From Leptodactylus fallax (Eukaryota > Chordata > Amphibia > Anura > Leptodactylidae), in the NCBI GenBank assembly GCA_947044405.1, contig CAMRHE010000035.1, positions 5,119,501 through 5,183,500 of the forward strand: a stretch of 64,000 nucleotides of DNA, written 5' to 3'. A program made the translations under genes and the position numbers. Of this stretch, positions 63,474-64,000 are shown one piece after another. The notes below the pieces were generated by a model that searched no databases, was not told the origin of the DNA, and saw only the letters and a list, made by a program, of their open reading frames with translations. Every line of letters starts with the position of its first letter. The stretch's first letter is position 1.

Positions 63474-64000
63474 TTAACCCCTTAACGACCTTGGACGTAC
63501 TATTACGTCCTGGGCGCTAGGTACTTCGCGCACCAGGACGTAATACTACGCCCGAGGCCGGCCGCCCGCTCACTATCTGAGCAGGCGGTATCGGAACCGG
63601 GTGTTAGCTGTATCTGACAGCTAACACCCTGCTCCATAACCCCCGGTCGGCCATAACTTCCGATCGGCGGTTTTAACCCCTTGGATGCTGCGGTCAAACA
63701 TGACCGCGGCATCCAAGGGGTTCCGCCGTCTTGCCGACCCCCCGGCACCCCCCGCGGCGAGATCGGGGGGTGCCGATATCTCTAATCTGCAGCCCGGGGT
63801 CTGCCAAGTGACCCCAGGCTGCCTGGAGCCCCCAGTACCTGGTTGATCCTGCCGAGACATCAGGAAGTCAGCGCTGTGTTTCCATAGCGCTGACTTCCTG
63901 TATAGGCTGCAAGACACGTGTATGCTCGTGTCTTGCAGTCTATAGTGCTGAGCCAGCAATCAAAGCATTGCTGGCTCAGGTGTCCTAATGGGACACAAGA
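63474..64000. repeat. TTAACCCCTTAACGACC repeat with 18S-like 18-mer, copy 2
   Basis: Starts TTAACCCCTTAACGACC and runs off the window. GGACGTACTATTACGTCC and AGGACGTAATACTACG form an early inverted pair. TACCTGGTTGATCCTGCC at 63836-63853 equals the first 18 nt of 18S rRNA. Aligned to 47766-48131. Confidence 0.6.

Overview
The window looks like intergenic DNA from a frog or toad (anuran amphibian). The evidence is the set of mobile-element families. There are many TTAA-flanked MITEs with TTAAAGGRR termini (the T2 type known from Xenopus), six separate Tc1-like lineages, several hAT elements with 8-bp target duplications, piggyBac, L1-type LINEs, a Penelope-like element, a V-SINE-type SINE and Harbinger-like foldback MITEs. 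I recognise no host protein-coding gene, rRNA gene or tRNA gene. All names are from pattern recognition and family knowledge; no database search was run.

Layout. 1-2.4 kb: AT-rich tandem repeats, then an hAT-like element with a minisatellite. 2.4-4.9 kb: L1 ORF2 relic split by a T2 MITE. 6.4-8.7 kb: a second minisatellite-bearing element split by a Tc1 (7060-8658). 9-12 kb: mixed repeat pieces and unassigned DNA. 12.2-16.6 kb: a TTAA element, a dispersed repeat and a 2.5-kb hAT element with a perfect 8-bp duplication (14031-16539). 17.0-20.5 kb: L1 ORF1/ORF2 relic split by a T2 MITE. 20.7-29.4 kb: two decayed copies of a large hAT-like element with a BED-finger relic and tandem arrays; one array is split by a Tc1 with an intact transposase (23750-25398). 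30.2-35.3 kb: T2-like element with a SINE inside, then a Penelope-like element that received an intact Tc1 (32084-33650). 35.4-39.4 kb: a truncated Tc1, then another Tc1 carrying a T2 that carries a Harbinger-like foldback. 39.8-43.4 kb: piggyBac relic carrying a minisatellite-bearing hAT. 43.7-45.3 kb: a dead Tc1. 46.6-52.7 kb: one Tc1 expanded to about 6 kb by nested insertions, then a deleted Tc1. 54.5-55.1 kb: two Harbinger-like MITEs. 57.5-60.0 kb: an LTR retrotransposon on the minus strand. 60.5-64.0 kb: a fifth minisatellite array, two T2-type MITEs and a TTAA-repeat running off the end.

The most unusual object is the LTR retrotransposon at 57462-60043. Its two LTRs are about 98% alike, it has a 4-bp target duplication, a polypurine tract and a poly(A) signal, but no gag or pol. 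Its 1.5-kb interior instead resembles host genes: a non-muscle myosin II heavy-chain tail segment followed by a coiled coil and an hnRNP U-like SPRY domain. This looks like capture of at least two cellular transcripts by a non-autonomous retroelement.

Other points are: three full-length Tc1 transposases with all catalytic residues; an internally deleted Tc1 that keeps an open DNA-binding domain; a roughly 30-bp minisatellite that recurs five times, twice inside precisely bounded hAT copies; a recurring CACGTG/splice-donor-like module in unrelated elements; and an 18-nt match to the start of 18S rRNA in two copies of one repeat.
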